Shown here: positions 6,333 through 14,324 of the stretch, piece after piece | Layout of the letters: each line of letters begins with the position of its first letter | How positions within the stretch are numbered: the first letter of the stretch is position 1 | Virus record (IMG/VR): IMGVR_UViG_3300037489_000160 | Location: 1 to 23,813 of that record | Length of the DNA: 23,813 bases | Source: a virus | Direction: 5' to 3' (one strand) | Translations under genes and position numbers: made by a program | The notes under the pieces: generated by a model | What the model was told of the DNA's origin: nothing | The model's database searches: none | Seen by the model: the letters and a program-made list of their open reading frames with translations, nothing else

Positions 6333-7150
6333 AACCGTTACTATACATAGCAATTGTACTATCGCTAGCATCCATGAACGCCGGGTGTATTTCTCCGAGT
6401 AAAATTGAAGCGGGTGAAGAAGGTGTATTGATTTATAAGCCGTGGATATTTGGACATGGCGGTGTTGATGCCGACCCGATAACGACTGGCTTAACTTGGA
6501 CTGTATGGTCCACTGGAGTCACGCGTTACAATATCAAACCAATGAAGGCCACAGAGCCATTTAAAGATGTCACTGCCTCGGATAACGTAGCCATTGATTT
6601 CAATTCCTACTTAACGTTGCAAATTCAAGAAGGCAAAACGCCCATATTGCATGAAGATAGTGGCAAGGAATGGTATAGCAATAAGGTGAAAGATTATTAC
6701 CGCACTGTGGTCCGTAACGAGGCCCGAACAAGATCATCCATTGAATTGCGTATCAGCCCACAAGCTATAAATGATGCCCAACAAAACATCCACGACATCA
6801 TGGCCAAGTATCTTAAAGATATTGATTTGCCTGTCAAGGTTGTTAAAGTTGTTATTGGCCAAGTTACTCCACCGCAAGATGTACTTGACGAAGCGGAAAG
6901 AACAGCTGCCCAAAAGCAACGTAATGCGACGGAGAAAGCGAGAGCGAGCGCTGAACTAGATCGTAAACAGGCTGAGATAAATAAGGCGTTGGCAGATAGG
7001 GCTTATGCGAAGCAATTCAAAATGACCACTGACCAGTTCCTAGAGAATAAGCGCCTGGATATTATGCAACAAGCAGTGCTGAAAAAAGACGGCGATATAT
7101 CATTGATTATGAATGCTTCGAATGCGACGCCAATATTCAATGTGAAGTAG
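6329..7150 (+). CDS. SPFH/prohibitin-like lipoprotein
   Basis: This 273-residue protein has an N-terminal export signal ending in NAGC (Cys 20). The lipobox is imperfect, with Asn where Leu is usual, so a plain membrane anchor or signal peptide is an alternative. Residues of about 25-185 fit the SPFH (band 7/prohibitin) fold: EAGEEGVLIYKPW, a VTASDNVAIDFNSYLTLQI strand pair, then YYRTVVRNEARTRSS and KYLKDIDLPVKVVKVVIGQV. A typical Ala/Lys/Glu/Arg-rich helix follows (EAERTAAQKQRNATEKARAS and on, about 188-235). SPFH proteins form large membrane rings. The ATGA overlap with the prepilin-like gene couples the two. A terminator follows at 7175, closing the cassette. The role in phage biology is unknown; membrane remodelling, protection or exclusion are possible. 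Confidence 0.8.
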   Translation: MKPLLYIAIVLSLASMNAGCISPSKIEAGEEGVLIYKPWIFGHGGVDADPITTGLTWTVWSTGVTRYNIKPMKATEPFKDVTASDNVAIDFNSYLTLQIQEGKTPILHEDSGKEWYSNKVKDYYRTVVRNEARTRSSIELRISPQAINDAQQNIHDIMAKYLKDIDLPVKVVKVVIGQVTPPQDVLDEAERTAAQKQRNATEKARASAELDRKQAEINKALADRAYAKQFKMTTDQFLENKRLDIMQQAVLKKDGDISLIMNASNATPIFNVK

Positions 7151-7174
7151 TAATTTGTAATAATGTAATGTAAC

Positions 7175-7205
7175 TAGCTGGCGGAAGATTCCGCCAGCTA
7201 TTTTT
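7175..7205 (+). terminator. Intrinsic terminator after the envelope cassette
   Basis: TAGCTGGCGGA (7175-7185) and TCCGCCAGCTA (7190-7200) form a perfect 11-bp stem with a 4-base loop, followed by TTTTT (7201-7205). This is a strong rho-independent terminator for plus-strand transcription. The next gene starts only 18 bases later with no room for a promoter, so some readthrough must feed the downstream genes, or they are expressed from elsewhere. Confidence 0.9.
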
Positions 7206-7222
7206 AAATAAGGAGAATCAAA

Positions 7223-7456
7223 TTGGAACAGCTAACATTAAAGCCGATTACATCGCGGAGTATAACAACAAAGAAAAAGCCCAGATACTTCCGTTGTAAA
7301 AACAAAATCAAAAGTCGCGATGGGAAAGGAACACGGACTTTTGAATCAATCAACCTGGCCAAGAAGGAATCCCGAAAGCTACAGATTGAAACTGACGGTG
7401 GGCTAGGCCGTGGATGCCTCGTTGTCGTTGCCAGATTGCCAAGGCGAATCCGGTGA
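7223..7456 (+). CDS. Small basic hypothetical protein with TTG start
   Basis: The frame begins with TTG, 6 bases after a good ribosome site (AGGAGA at 7211-7216), directly behind the terminator. The 77-residue product is very basic, with Lys/Arg-rich stretches (TTKKKPRYFRCKNKIKSRDG and LAKKESRKLQ) and a short hydrophobic run GCLVVVARL near the end. It could bind nucleic acid, but no known domain is recognised. Its stop overlaps the GTG start of the next small gene by four bases (GTGA). Confidence 0.6.
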   Translation: MEQLTLKPITSRSITTKKKPRYFRCKNKIKSRDGKGTRTFESINLAKKESRKLQIETDGGLGRGCLVVVARLPRRIR

Positions 7457-7584
7457 GGTTTTTCATACCGGAAGGAAACCCAACTGCTGTCTATGATTCT
7501 ATAGAGAATGTAATGTTTCACTTGGCGACTATAGAAGAAGCCCATGCGCTACTCGGATTGCTAAATGATCTTTCAAGTCAATGA
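7453..7584 (+). CDS. Very small hypothetical protein with GTG start, 43 residues
   Basis: The GTG at 7453 overlaps the stop of the previous gene as GTGA and has AAGG 8 bases upstream (7441-7444). The product reads MRFFIPEGNPTAVYDS and then an amphipathic helix (IENVMFHLATIEEAHALLGL). An alternative in-frame ATG lies at 7414 and would give 56 residues, but it has no good ribosome site. The frame fills what would otherwise be a gap and overlaps the next gene by 20 bases. No function can be assigned. Confidence 0.5.
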   Translation: MRFFIPEGNPTAVYDSIENVMFHLATIEEAHALLGLLNDLSSQ

Positions 7585-8044
7585 CATTGTCCGATACGGA
7601 TACAATAATGGCAAACATTCTTTAATACGTTTGCTGCGATACAATTCGCGCTTCCGTCGTTGGTACGGTGTAGAATATTCTGGCAAAGAAATAAGAGTAC
7701 AGGTGCATGGATTAAGACCCGCGAGCCCGGAGGAAATTAAAATGTTTGAGAGGGATGAAAGAATGATGACTGAATATAAAAAATATATAATTGTGAAAAA
7801 TATCGGGACAGGGGAATATGAATGTTTGACCTTTCCTGATGACCAACTACACCACGATGTGTATATGGATTATGTGCCGAAGCAAAAAGCGCCAATTGTA
7901 TTAATGTCAGCAGGCTTTTATTTAAAGTCACCCGGTCGCCCGGTAAAGGCTTTTGGTGCGAGTGAATCCCTCGGCATTGGTTCGCGTCCGGAGGAAGATG
8001 CCAAGATCATTGAGGAATATTTAAATGGAACCAACATACCATAA
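7565..8044 (+). CDS. Hypothetical phage protein, two-part, 159 residues
   Basis: The product seems to have two parts. Residues 1-60 (starting MIFQVNDIVRYGYNNG) read like a small beta-barrel with many basic and aromatic residues. Residues 67-159 contain APIVLMSAGFYLKS and GASESLGIGSRPEEDAKIIE, a pattern I associate with a conserved phage hypothetical family of unknown role. An internal in-frame ATG at 7763 has its own ribosome site (GAGAGGG, 8 bases upstream), so the second part may also be made alone. The annotated start at 7565 has only a weak ribosome site and overlaps the previous gene by 20 bases. Function is unknown. Confidence 0.65.
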   Translation: MIFQVNDIVRYGYNNGKHSLIRLLRYNSRFRRWYGVEYSGKEIRVQVHGLRPASPEEIKMFERDERMMTEYKKYIIVKNIGTGEYECLTFPDDQLHHDVYMDYVPKQKAPIVLMSAGFYLKSPGRPVKAFGASESLGIGSRPEEDAKIIEEYLNGTNIP

Positions 8045-8264
8045 AGGCAATAGCACCAACCACGGCTGGTACAGCGAGGAGAAAGGCGTGCCAATTGGCA
8101 CAATACGAATGATCCATGGCAATTTGTATTACGCATGGACAGAATTAGACAAAGGGCTTTTCAAAAAGCCACGTGTGTTATGGCGATTGGTATTCCCTTA
8201 TAAAGACAAACTTTTCACCAACCCGAGATTGTGCGCTGTGCCCGATCTAAAAACGAGGAAATAA
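8025..8264 (+). CDS. Hypothetical protein, 79 residues
   Basis: The gene overlaps the previous one by 20 bases and has a ribosome site (GAGGA, near 8012) inside that gene. The product is basic and aromatic (NHGWYSEEKGVPIGTIRMIH, then NLYYAWTELDKG and RVLWRLVFPYKD), which suggests a small beta-rich fold. It has no signal peptide and a single cysteine near the C-terminus. It is not recognised. The next gene starts 1 base after its stop codon, so it is part of the same tightly packed run. Confidence 0.65.
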   Translation: MEPTYHKGNSTNHGWYSEEKGVPIGTIRMIHGNLYYAWTELDKGLFKKPRVLWRLVFPYKDKLFTNPRLCAVPDLKTRK

Positions 8265-8265
8265 C

Positions 8266-8538
8266 ATGACTCATAAAATACAAATCACGCTCGAGGGAAA
8301 AACCCTCAAAACTTTTTTCCAAGTGATAAATATCGCTAACAAATTCCTAAAGAATCGACGCGACAATCACCCCATGTTCGCGGAAGATGTCGAAATGGCA
8401 AAGGCAGTTGCTATGGGCTATATGCTTTTAATGACGGAAATCCATAACCAAAATGGAGATGCTGCGCGAAAAGCATATGAGGACTTCATCGAATCCATGA
8501 AGGAGGAGCGAGATGAAATGCCAAATCTGCGAGGGTGA
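8266..8538 (+). CDS. Hypothetical helical protein, 90 residues
   Basis: The start codon follows a good ribosome site (ACGAGGAAATAAC). The N-terminus reads MTHKIQITLEGKTLKTFFQV, a strand-like start, and most of the remainder is predicted helical (EDVEMAKAVAMGYMLLMTEI and KAYEDFIESMKEERDEM). There is no export signal. It is not recognised. Its last 26 bases overlap the next gene and contain that gene's ribosome site, so the two are probably translated together. Confidence 0.65.
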   Translation: MTHKIQITLEGKTLKTFFQVINIANKFLKNRRDNHPMFAEDVEMAKAVAMGYMLLMTEIHNQNGDAARKAYEDFIESMKEERDEMPNLRG

Positions 8539-8848
8539 GCTACATTTCCGGTGGACGGACTCTCACGGCGTAGGAGCGTGCACGCGCTGTGGGGCTCCTT
8601 ATCGGTTGTATCACTACGCGAACAGCGGAGAGCGGCTGGATAAGGAGCCGGAATTGATGATTTTACCCGATTATATAGCCTTAGCTAAGGAATATTGGGA
8701 AAAACACCACCGAAACGTCGCGCCGGGGGCCTTCAACATGCCTGGAAGCTCCTACGAGGTTGCTACAGGGGAGGACTTCGAAACATTCGCGGCATGGATT
8801 GAAAAAATTGATTTACCAACCAACGAGGAGAAAAAGCATGAAGATTGA
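8513..8848 (+). CDS. Zinc-ribbon hypothetical protein, 111 residues
   Basis: The N-terminal 30 residues hold a zinc-ribbon pattern: C3-x2-C6, then GEL and a strand, and C23-x2-C26 followed by GAPYR. Such ribbons bind one zinc ion and often recognise nucleic acids or other proteins. The remainder (LPDYIALAKEYWEKHHRN and GEDFETFAAWIEKIDLP) looks helical and is not recognised. The ATG at 8513 has AAGGAGG close upstream, inside the previous gene. Its end overlaps the following gene by 11 bases. A regulatory or nucleic-acid-binding role is a reasonable guess only. Confidence 0.7.
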   Translation: MKCQICEGELHFRWTDSHGVGACTRCGAPYRLYHYANSGERLDKEPELMILPDYIALAKEYWEKHHRNVAPGAFNMPGSSYEVATGEDFETFAAWIEKIDLPTNEEKKHED

Positions 8849-9152
8849 TTTTAACAGAGTACTAATCGACTTAACCGGAGAAGAAATATCAGAGTCAGCA
8901 AAGGAGCCTGATAAAAAAGCCACTTTGAAATTCATCACGATGCAAGCTTTGATGAATAACGTTCGAGGCGACGAGAGCTTGTCCGGTCACGATAAGTTCA
9001 AGCAATACGAACTTGCTCAAAAGGTAAACACAGGAGTGGTTGAACTTACCGCCGAGGAGATCGCTTTAATTAAAGAGCGAATTGGGTTAGCATTCCATAC
9101 CGCCATTATCGGTCCCGCTTATCAATTATTGGAGGGAATGCCTGAGCAGTAA
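8838..9152 (+). CDS. Hypothetical protein, 104 residues, last gene of the plus-strand block
   Basis: The frame is open from 8760, but the upstream part lies over the zinc-ribbon gene. The ATG at 8838, with CGAGGAG at 8824-8830, is the better start. The protein (MKIDFNRVLIDLTGEEISES and on) is mostly helical; its middle HDKFKQYELAQKV and ELTAEEIALIKERIGLAF resemble small phage proteins that bind at chaperone or tail-assembly sites, but I cannot name a family. It ends 4 bases before the bidirectional terminator, which closes the plus-strand transcription unit. Confidence 0.65.
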   Translation: MKIDFNRVLIDLTGEEISESAKEPDKKATLKFITMQALMNNVRGDESLSGHDKFKQYELAQKVNTGVVELTAEEIALIKERIGLAFHTAIIGPAYQLLEGMPEQ

Positions 9153-9156
9153 AAAA

Positions 9157-9212
9157 TGAGCCTCGAGACATCCATGGGGAACATATAGATTCACGTCTCG
9201 AGGCTCAAACTT
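9157..9212. terminator. Bidirectional terminator between the convergent blocks
   Basis: TGAGCCTCGAGAC (9157-9169) and GTCTCGAGGCTCA (9195-9207) are perfect 13-base inverted repeats with a 25-base loop. A T-rich run follows on the plus strand (9211-9215), and an A-run precedes it (9151-9156), which reads as a T-run on the minus strand. It therefore serves both operons. The stop codon of the tail fibre (9214-9216) lies just outside the stem. Confidence 0.85.
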
Positions 9213-9213
9213 T

Positions 9214-10692
9214 TTAAATACCAATCTCAGTTAACTTACAACTCACCAACCAGGTTATATCTTTACTCGCCTCGCCCGTCACTTCAATCTTCAATGCCTC
9301 GTTCGTATCATCAGCCGTCACACTAAACGTCCAACCCGAGGCAGCAGCATCATTGTGGGTGCTGACTGTAGTTATCGTACCAATCAATGCTGTGTTGTTC
9401 GATGCGTCCCGTTTTATCGCTCCCGTAACAACTTGTATTTTTGAATCACCAGCAGTCCCTGCACCTCCGCCGGTCTGACGTCCTACCATTGTAATAATAA
9501 AGCCCCAAGTTGTACTGGCGCGCAATATAGCGCGGGCAGAGCCACCATCCAAAAACAATTCAGTGGCAGTAGCATCAGTCGTTGTATTATAATATTCAAG
9601 AAATGATGTTTGTGCATAATCTATAAAGTGTGACCCCTGAAAAGAAAGTTGACCATCTAAATAGGATTTTGAATGGCCAATAACCATTCCACTGTCCGCA
9701 GTTACACTGCCTAAACGTCCTATGACTACGGCATTGCCAGCGCCTACTGCAGTTGCGTCTTCTCCAATACATATATCTCCATTATTTGGAGCATCAGCAT
9801 TAGCGCCAATTGCAATTGCACCATTCGCTACCGCTCTACAATTATATCCAACCGCAACAGTTTGTACTGATGATGCCGTTACTCTCGAACCGAGCGCAAC
9901 GCTATTTGCTCCTGAAGCTACTTGTGTGGCAGCAGATCTTGTTGATTGAATACATAGAGCATCCGTTCCTCTAGCATTTCCTGCGATGCCAGCACCTTGT
10001 ACTTCTATAGCTCCGTGGGCAATTGTATTCCCAGAGCTATTCAAAGTTATATCCGTTTCCCCTTCGCGACCAATAATTAAATCATCACTAACTACACCAA
10101 TATGATAATACTCATAAGTAGTATCATGATCAGCCGCTGTATATAATTGAGTTTTACCGCCGACTGTTGAAGCAGCAGCATGACCATAAACTTCTATAAC
10201 ACCTGCAGTAGTATCATCAACGCCAACTTCCAACGGATTAGTGGCACCGGAACCACCAGTACCATAAATTAATGGGCGTTCATCTGTTATATTTGCATTG
10301 AGTATCGATGTCTGACTAACAACCAACGCCACCTGACATACTGGGAAATGGTCTGAGGTATAGGACGGTGGGACCGGGCTCGCTGCTTCTGAACCCGCGA
10401 TGATATTATATAGCCCTGTTGTTTTATTAATGGCGATTCGATCTATACGAGGATTAGTCACTGGTGCTGTAATCGTCGTAGTTGTCTGCTGCGCCTTCAA
10501 CGTGAAAGTAGTTCCATCATAAATCCGACCAGCATCAATGAGTACTGTCATGTCTGGAGTAGCAGCTTCATGAGGCGCGAAGCTACCCGCAATCTCATTA
10601 AGCACTTGTATAGAACTATCAATCTCAATTTTATATGTTACATTCGAATCAGTAGTTGTAAAATTTGGTTGTACGAAAGTTTTTACAGTCAT
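9214..10692 (-). CDS. Tail fibre / adhesin with YadA-like head repeats
   Basis: This 492-residue protein ends the late operon and is the likely receptor-binding fibre. The N-terminal third (to about 145, with NPRIDRIAINKTTGLYNIIAG) resembles the base domain of phage fibres. Residues of about 257-339 carry repeats such as GANSVALGSR, VQTVAVGYN, NGAIAIGANA and GDICIGEDA, the AIG-type 14-residue repeat of the YadA/Hep-Hag beta-roll. The C-terminus is a separate beta-rich domain. Such repeats form left-handed trimeric rolls. The ATG at 10692 is chosen over one at 10716 because AGAGGGG sits just upstream and because it starts 2 bases after the previous stop. No chaperone or lysozyme motif is visible. 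Host receptor is unknown. Confidence 0.75.
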   Translation of the reverse strand: MTVKTFVQPNFTTTDSNVTYKIEIDSSIQVLNEIAGSFAPHEAATPDMTVLIDAGRIYDGTTFTLKAQQTTTTITAPVTNPRIDRIAINKTTGLYNIIAGSEAASPVPPSYTSDHFPVCQVALVVSQTSILNANITDERPLIYGTGGSGATNPLEVGVDDTTAGVIEVYGHAAASTVGGKTQLYTAADHDTTYEYYHIGVVSDDLIIGREGETDITLNSSGNTIAHGAIEVQGAGIAGNARGTDALCIQSTRSAATQVASGANSVALGSRVTASSVQTVAVGYNCRAVANGAIAIGANADAPNNGDICIGEDATAVGAGNAVVIGRLGSVTADSGMVIGHSKSYLDGQLSFQGSHFIDYAQTSFLEYYNTTTDATATELFLDGGSARAILRASTTWGFIITMVGRQTGGGAGTAGDSKIQVVTGAIKRDASNNTALIGTITTVSTHNDAAASGWTFSVTADDTNEALKIEVTGEASKDITWLVSCKLTEIGI

Positions 10693-10694
10693 GT

Positions 10695-13600
10695 TTATAT
10701 CCCCTCTGCTTGCCAATTAATATTACCGGCTTGCGCTGTACCGCCTGTGTCATATAATCTAACGTCAAAATCTATTGCTGTTATATTGTCGATTGTCGGT
10801 AACAAAGGCGTTGCGCCTAACGGTTGAACAGTAATTGATACTGGTGCATTATGAAAACGATTTGGAAATGTAATCGTCTGCCCTGCTGAAATTACAGATA
10901 CATTGGAAGCGCTTTCTATTTTTGTATTATCATCAAGCCAAGTATTAAATTCATGAACAATAGGAACAGCAGCGCCTATAGTAAATTTCGATTTGAAATA
11001 TCTTCCAATGGCATGCGCTTTTGTCCAAAGTTCAAAACCGTCGTATGATCCCGCATCTAATTTATAATCCAATTCGAATTTTTGTATACCAAGATAATTC
11101 TCACCGGGTCCGAGACTTTTTGCTAAAGACATCCAAACACGAATATCACTATCATAACCAAGATCAATTTCTGGCGCTTCATAACTGGCCGTCGGATATG
11201 GGTTTGGGACAAATTCGTCAAACGTTTCCCAGCCAACTTCTGAAGGATCTGTTTGGCTATCTACTATTAAAAATCCATCAGGATGTTTGATAAAATTAGT
11301 TAATGTTCCAGGCCATTGTTTAGATTCTGTTTGATGAATGATAGTTAAATAATCTGACGTGACTGCTTGGTCTTTAAATGTAGCATTAATCGAATAGGTT
11401 CCCTCATTATCAATTGCTTTTATATAAAAACGCCAAGTGCCTTCTGGAATATCATTTGATGTATAACTTGTTACCAATCCGACTTTATCAATTATAACTG
11501 CTGTTTCCCAAGTGCCCGTCGTTTCGCCATAACGTAATTCATAAGCTGTAAGGTCTTCATCAGTCACCGCTGTCCATGAAAAATTAACTGCTATCCCTGC
11601 TTGAACAACATTTAACGTAGCCACATCACCAGGCGGGGTTGGTACATCCAATTCTGGAAAAACCCATTCTGGAATAAAAATAATTCTATGACTACTATCT
11701 ACAGCAGGAATATAATTATCTGTATATCCTTTATTCAATGATGTTCCTGGGTCCGGTGTTAAAGTCCACCAGTCTGGAAAATCTGGAGATATAATTATAT
11801 ACCCAACTGAATTTGGGCCAATACTTTTCCAAAATAATTGCCTCGGCGCGGGCAATGGCTCTATTCCGTGATTGGCAATAAAGGCTCCATTTAATGTATC
11901 TGGAATAACGGATGATGAACCATCTAATAATACTAGCCAATTCCCCGTAGAACCACCGCCACCACTTCCCGCGTATAAAAAAGTTGAATGCGAATGCGGT
12001 TTCGAAGTACCGCCAATAGAACCATCACCACCGCTCAAATCAACATTTCCACTGGCGCCAAATGAAACTCCTCTTGTTACCGTCATGAGGCCAGTTCCGC
12101 CATAAGCGCCGGTCCCTCCGTCTGCAACTTTTGGTGGCGATTGATTTTCTGGTGGCCCACTCCCTGTGGGATAATGACCATAGTATAAATTTCCGCCTTT
12201 ACCACCAGACGTTCCCCAAAGCTCTGTCGGCAATCCCGTCAACTTTTCAAGTATCGGATTATATTGAACATCAAAAGTCGATAATGCGTGAACGCCAGAA
12301 TCTGTTAAAGGGCGCTGATCAGTTGCCATATCAACAACCAATACCTTACCACCTTCAGTCAACGCATTTGTTTTAATTCCACCAGCCGGTTTCGTCGCAC
12401 CGGAGTATCCAATATTGCCAGAAGTCGTAGCCGTTCCGATTAATCCTTGATCATTCCCGCTAATGTCTCCATTTATAGTTAAGTGGCCCATGACACGTAG
12501 TTGAATATTTTTTGTTATATTAAATATTACATCCGCATCAATAACAAGATCCCCAATGTGATAATAAATCGCACCATCTGGATTATGTATGTCAGCATCG
12601 CCACGAATTGTACTTGTCTGTTTTATATGTCCAACACCACCAAGGTTTTCATAATCATTATTAAAATCATAAAAACCACCGTCTACCCAGGTTGCCAAAT
12701 TGCGCCCTTCTTTCGAATACCACTCATCAGGAAGAACGCCAGCAGTATCAAACGGAGCATCCGTCACTGCAACTGCGCGCGTAGAGCCAAAGAAATTTAA
12801 GGTTATTTCCCCTGTTATCCAATTAACAGAAACTTGCTGAACTTCCATTGATCGATCTAAAGTTGTACCATCCTCAAAATCATCAACGCCAATTAATTGC
12901 ACCCGAGCAACATCACCAACCTCTAACAGATTTTCTGACGGCAATAATGTAGTTGATATTAATTCAGGAGGCCCAGCATACCTATCTCGAAACGATGAAA
13001 ACATTGCATACAATGTACTGAACGTATGTCGTGATCCATTCAGCCCTCTAAACTTTACAACATAAGGTTTAGAAAGGCCATACAAATCGACGCTGTCTGA
13101 ATCTATAAGTGCATTGGTACGAGTGTATCTTTCTCGCGCATCAACCCAATTCCAATCAATACTTATATAATTATAAATTTTATCAAAGCTATGCGTTAAT
13201 TGAGAATGTTTTATAATATTACTTTCATCAAGAGTTCTAATATATGCAGCATCTTTAAGAATACGCGTCATTCTTTTTAGGCCAAGTGCACCATCCGCGT
13301 AAATCGGAGAAAATGCGCCAAACAATAAAAGTAATTCCTTCTCAATAAATTTTTTCCCATCCTGTTTCTTTAAACCTTCGAATGTAGGAATAAAACCATC
13401 ATCCGTCGTAGTATTCCATAAATCATTCCCAATGCCTGTGAAGTCTGACAATCTAACATATTGTATATCCACTCCCAAATGCCAAGTCGGCGGTAAAGTC
13501 CCTGACTGATTATACATAACTCCAGTAAGCAAAGCATATATTAATTTAACTGCCGGCATTTCCAAATAAACATATTCTTCAACAGGCGTTCGCCGGTCTT

Positions 13601-14324
13601 CAGAAGATGACGGATCTATACTATGCTCAGCAGGTTTTGTATTTAATGCCCCACGCTGACAACCCGTAAATGATGCTGATGTTATTCCTGTATAACGAAT
13701 TATCTCATCTTCAATTTTAATATAACCAACAGTCTGATCTGGAGCGTCAGTAAATGTAGTGCCATGTTCCAACATCACAAAACCAGTCGTAAAATATACC
13801 GGAATAACATCAACAATATCATCAACGCTATTTGACAATGTAGTTTTTGCTAAATCAAAAATATCTTTCCGAGCAATGCGCTGGACATCTGAACAAGTGA
13901 ATGCATATTCATTTGGCCTATAGGTAACTTCATCAATGAGCTGTGTTTGAATTAACGAGTAATCAGCCCACACTAAATCCTTGAAGCCAATATAAGCCCT
14001 TATCCTTTTTTGTTTAATTGCTTTTCCAGCAACTTGTTTAGTATTAAGTAAATCAGATATCGCATCATTTTTATTTACAGTAGTGAAATTGAATGTGCCA
14101 ATACTTGAAACGGCTCTATCTGGATTTAATTTTTGACTTGTTCCTGAAATATTTTTAAGAACATTATAAATAACTGTTGCTGCGGCAGGCGCAACGCCGT
14201 CCGGATGAGAGGTGAAATAAACAAGATCTGTACCAGCATCATCAAAAGCAATTTCTACTGTAATGCGAACTTCTTTTGATTTTTGTATATTTAAATTAAG
14301 ATAATTATCAGTGACAGTTCTCAT
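10695..14324 (-). CDS. Large tail-tip / central fibre protein with FN3 domain
   Basis: At 1209 residues this is the largest product here. Its place after the tape measure and distal tail genes fits a tail-tip (hub) protein. Residues 1-520 look like the hub: mixed alpha/beta, with ENLLEVGDVARVQLIG and EVQQVSVNWITGEITLNF near 464-511. Residues of about 585-620 are strand-rich, and 620-800 form a Gly/Ser-rich stretch (GGTGAYGGTGLM, GASGNVDLSGGDGSIGGTS, AGSGGGGS). A fibronectin type III domain occupies about 894-985 (FSWTAVTDEDLTAYELRYGE). The C-terminal 200 residues are beta-rich and not recognised. Start overlaps the preceding gene by ATGA. A role in host contact and tail-tip structure is inferred from position. 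Confidence 0.75.
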   Translation of the reverse strand: MRTVTDNYLNLNIQKSKEVRITVEIAFDDAGTDLVYFTSHPDGVAPAAATVIYNVLKNISGTSQKLNPDRAVSSIGTFNFTTVNKNDAISDLLNTKQVAGKAIKQKRIRAYIGFKDLVWADYSLIQTQLIDEVTYRPNEYAFTCSDVQRIARKDIFDLAKTTLSNSVDDIVDVIPVYFTTGFVMLEHGTTFTDAPDQTVGYIKIEDEIIRYTGITSASFTGCQRGALNTKPAEHSIDPSSSEDRRTPVEEYVYLEMPAVKLIYALLTGVMYNQSGTLPPTWHLGVDIQYVRLSDFTGIGNDLWNTTTDDGFIPTFEGLKKQDGKKFIEKELLLLFGAFSPIYADGALGLKRMTRILKDAAYIRTLDESNIIKHSQLTHSFDKIYNYISIDWNWVDARERYTRTNALIDSDSVDLYGLSKPYVVKFRGLNGSRHTFSTLYAMFSSFRDRYAGPPELISTTLLPSENLLEVGDVARVQLIGVDDFEDGTTLDRSMEVQQVSVNWITGEITLNFFGSTRAVAVTDAPFDTAGVLPDEWYSKEGRNLATWVDGGFYDFNNDYENLGGVGHIKQTSTIRGDADIHNPDGAIYYHIGDLVIDADVIFNITKNIQLRVMGHLTINGDISGNDQGLIGTATTSGNIGYSGATKPAGGIKTNALTEGGKVLVVDMATDQRPLTDSGVHALSTFDVQYNPILEKLTGLPTELWGTSGGKGGNLYYGHYPTGSGPPENQSPPKVADGGTGAYGGTGLMTVTRGVSFGASGNVDLSGGDGSIGGTSKPHSHSTFLYAGSGGGGSTGNWLVLLDGSSSVIPDTLNGAFIANHGIEPLPAPRQLFWKSIGPNSVGYIIISPDFPDWWTLTPDPGTSLNKGYTDNYIPAVDSSHRIIFIPEWVFPELDVPTPPGDVATLNVVQAGIAVNFSWTAVTDEDLTAYELRYGETTGTWETAVIIDKVGLVTSYTSNDIPEGTWRFYIKAIDNEGTYSINATFKDQAVTSDYLTIIHQTESKQWPGTLTNFIKHPDGFLIVDSQTDPSEVGWETFDEFVPNPYPTASYEAPEIDLGYDSDIRVWMSLAKSLGPGENYLGIQKFELDYKLDAGSYDGFELWTKAHAIGRYFKSKFTIGAAVPIVHEFNTWLDDNTKIESASNVSVISAGQTITFPNRFHNAPVSITVQPLGATPLLPTIDNITAIDFDVRLYDTGGTAQAGNINWQAEGI

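Noticed and set aside
9214-10692. Diversity-generating retroelement acting on the tail fibre
   Set aside because: No reverse transcriptase gene or template repeat is seen in the window; the fibre end lacks the typical variable region.
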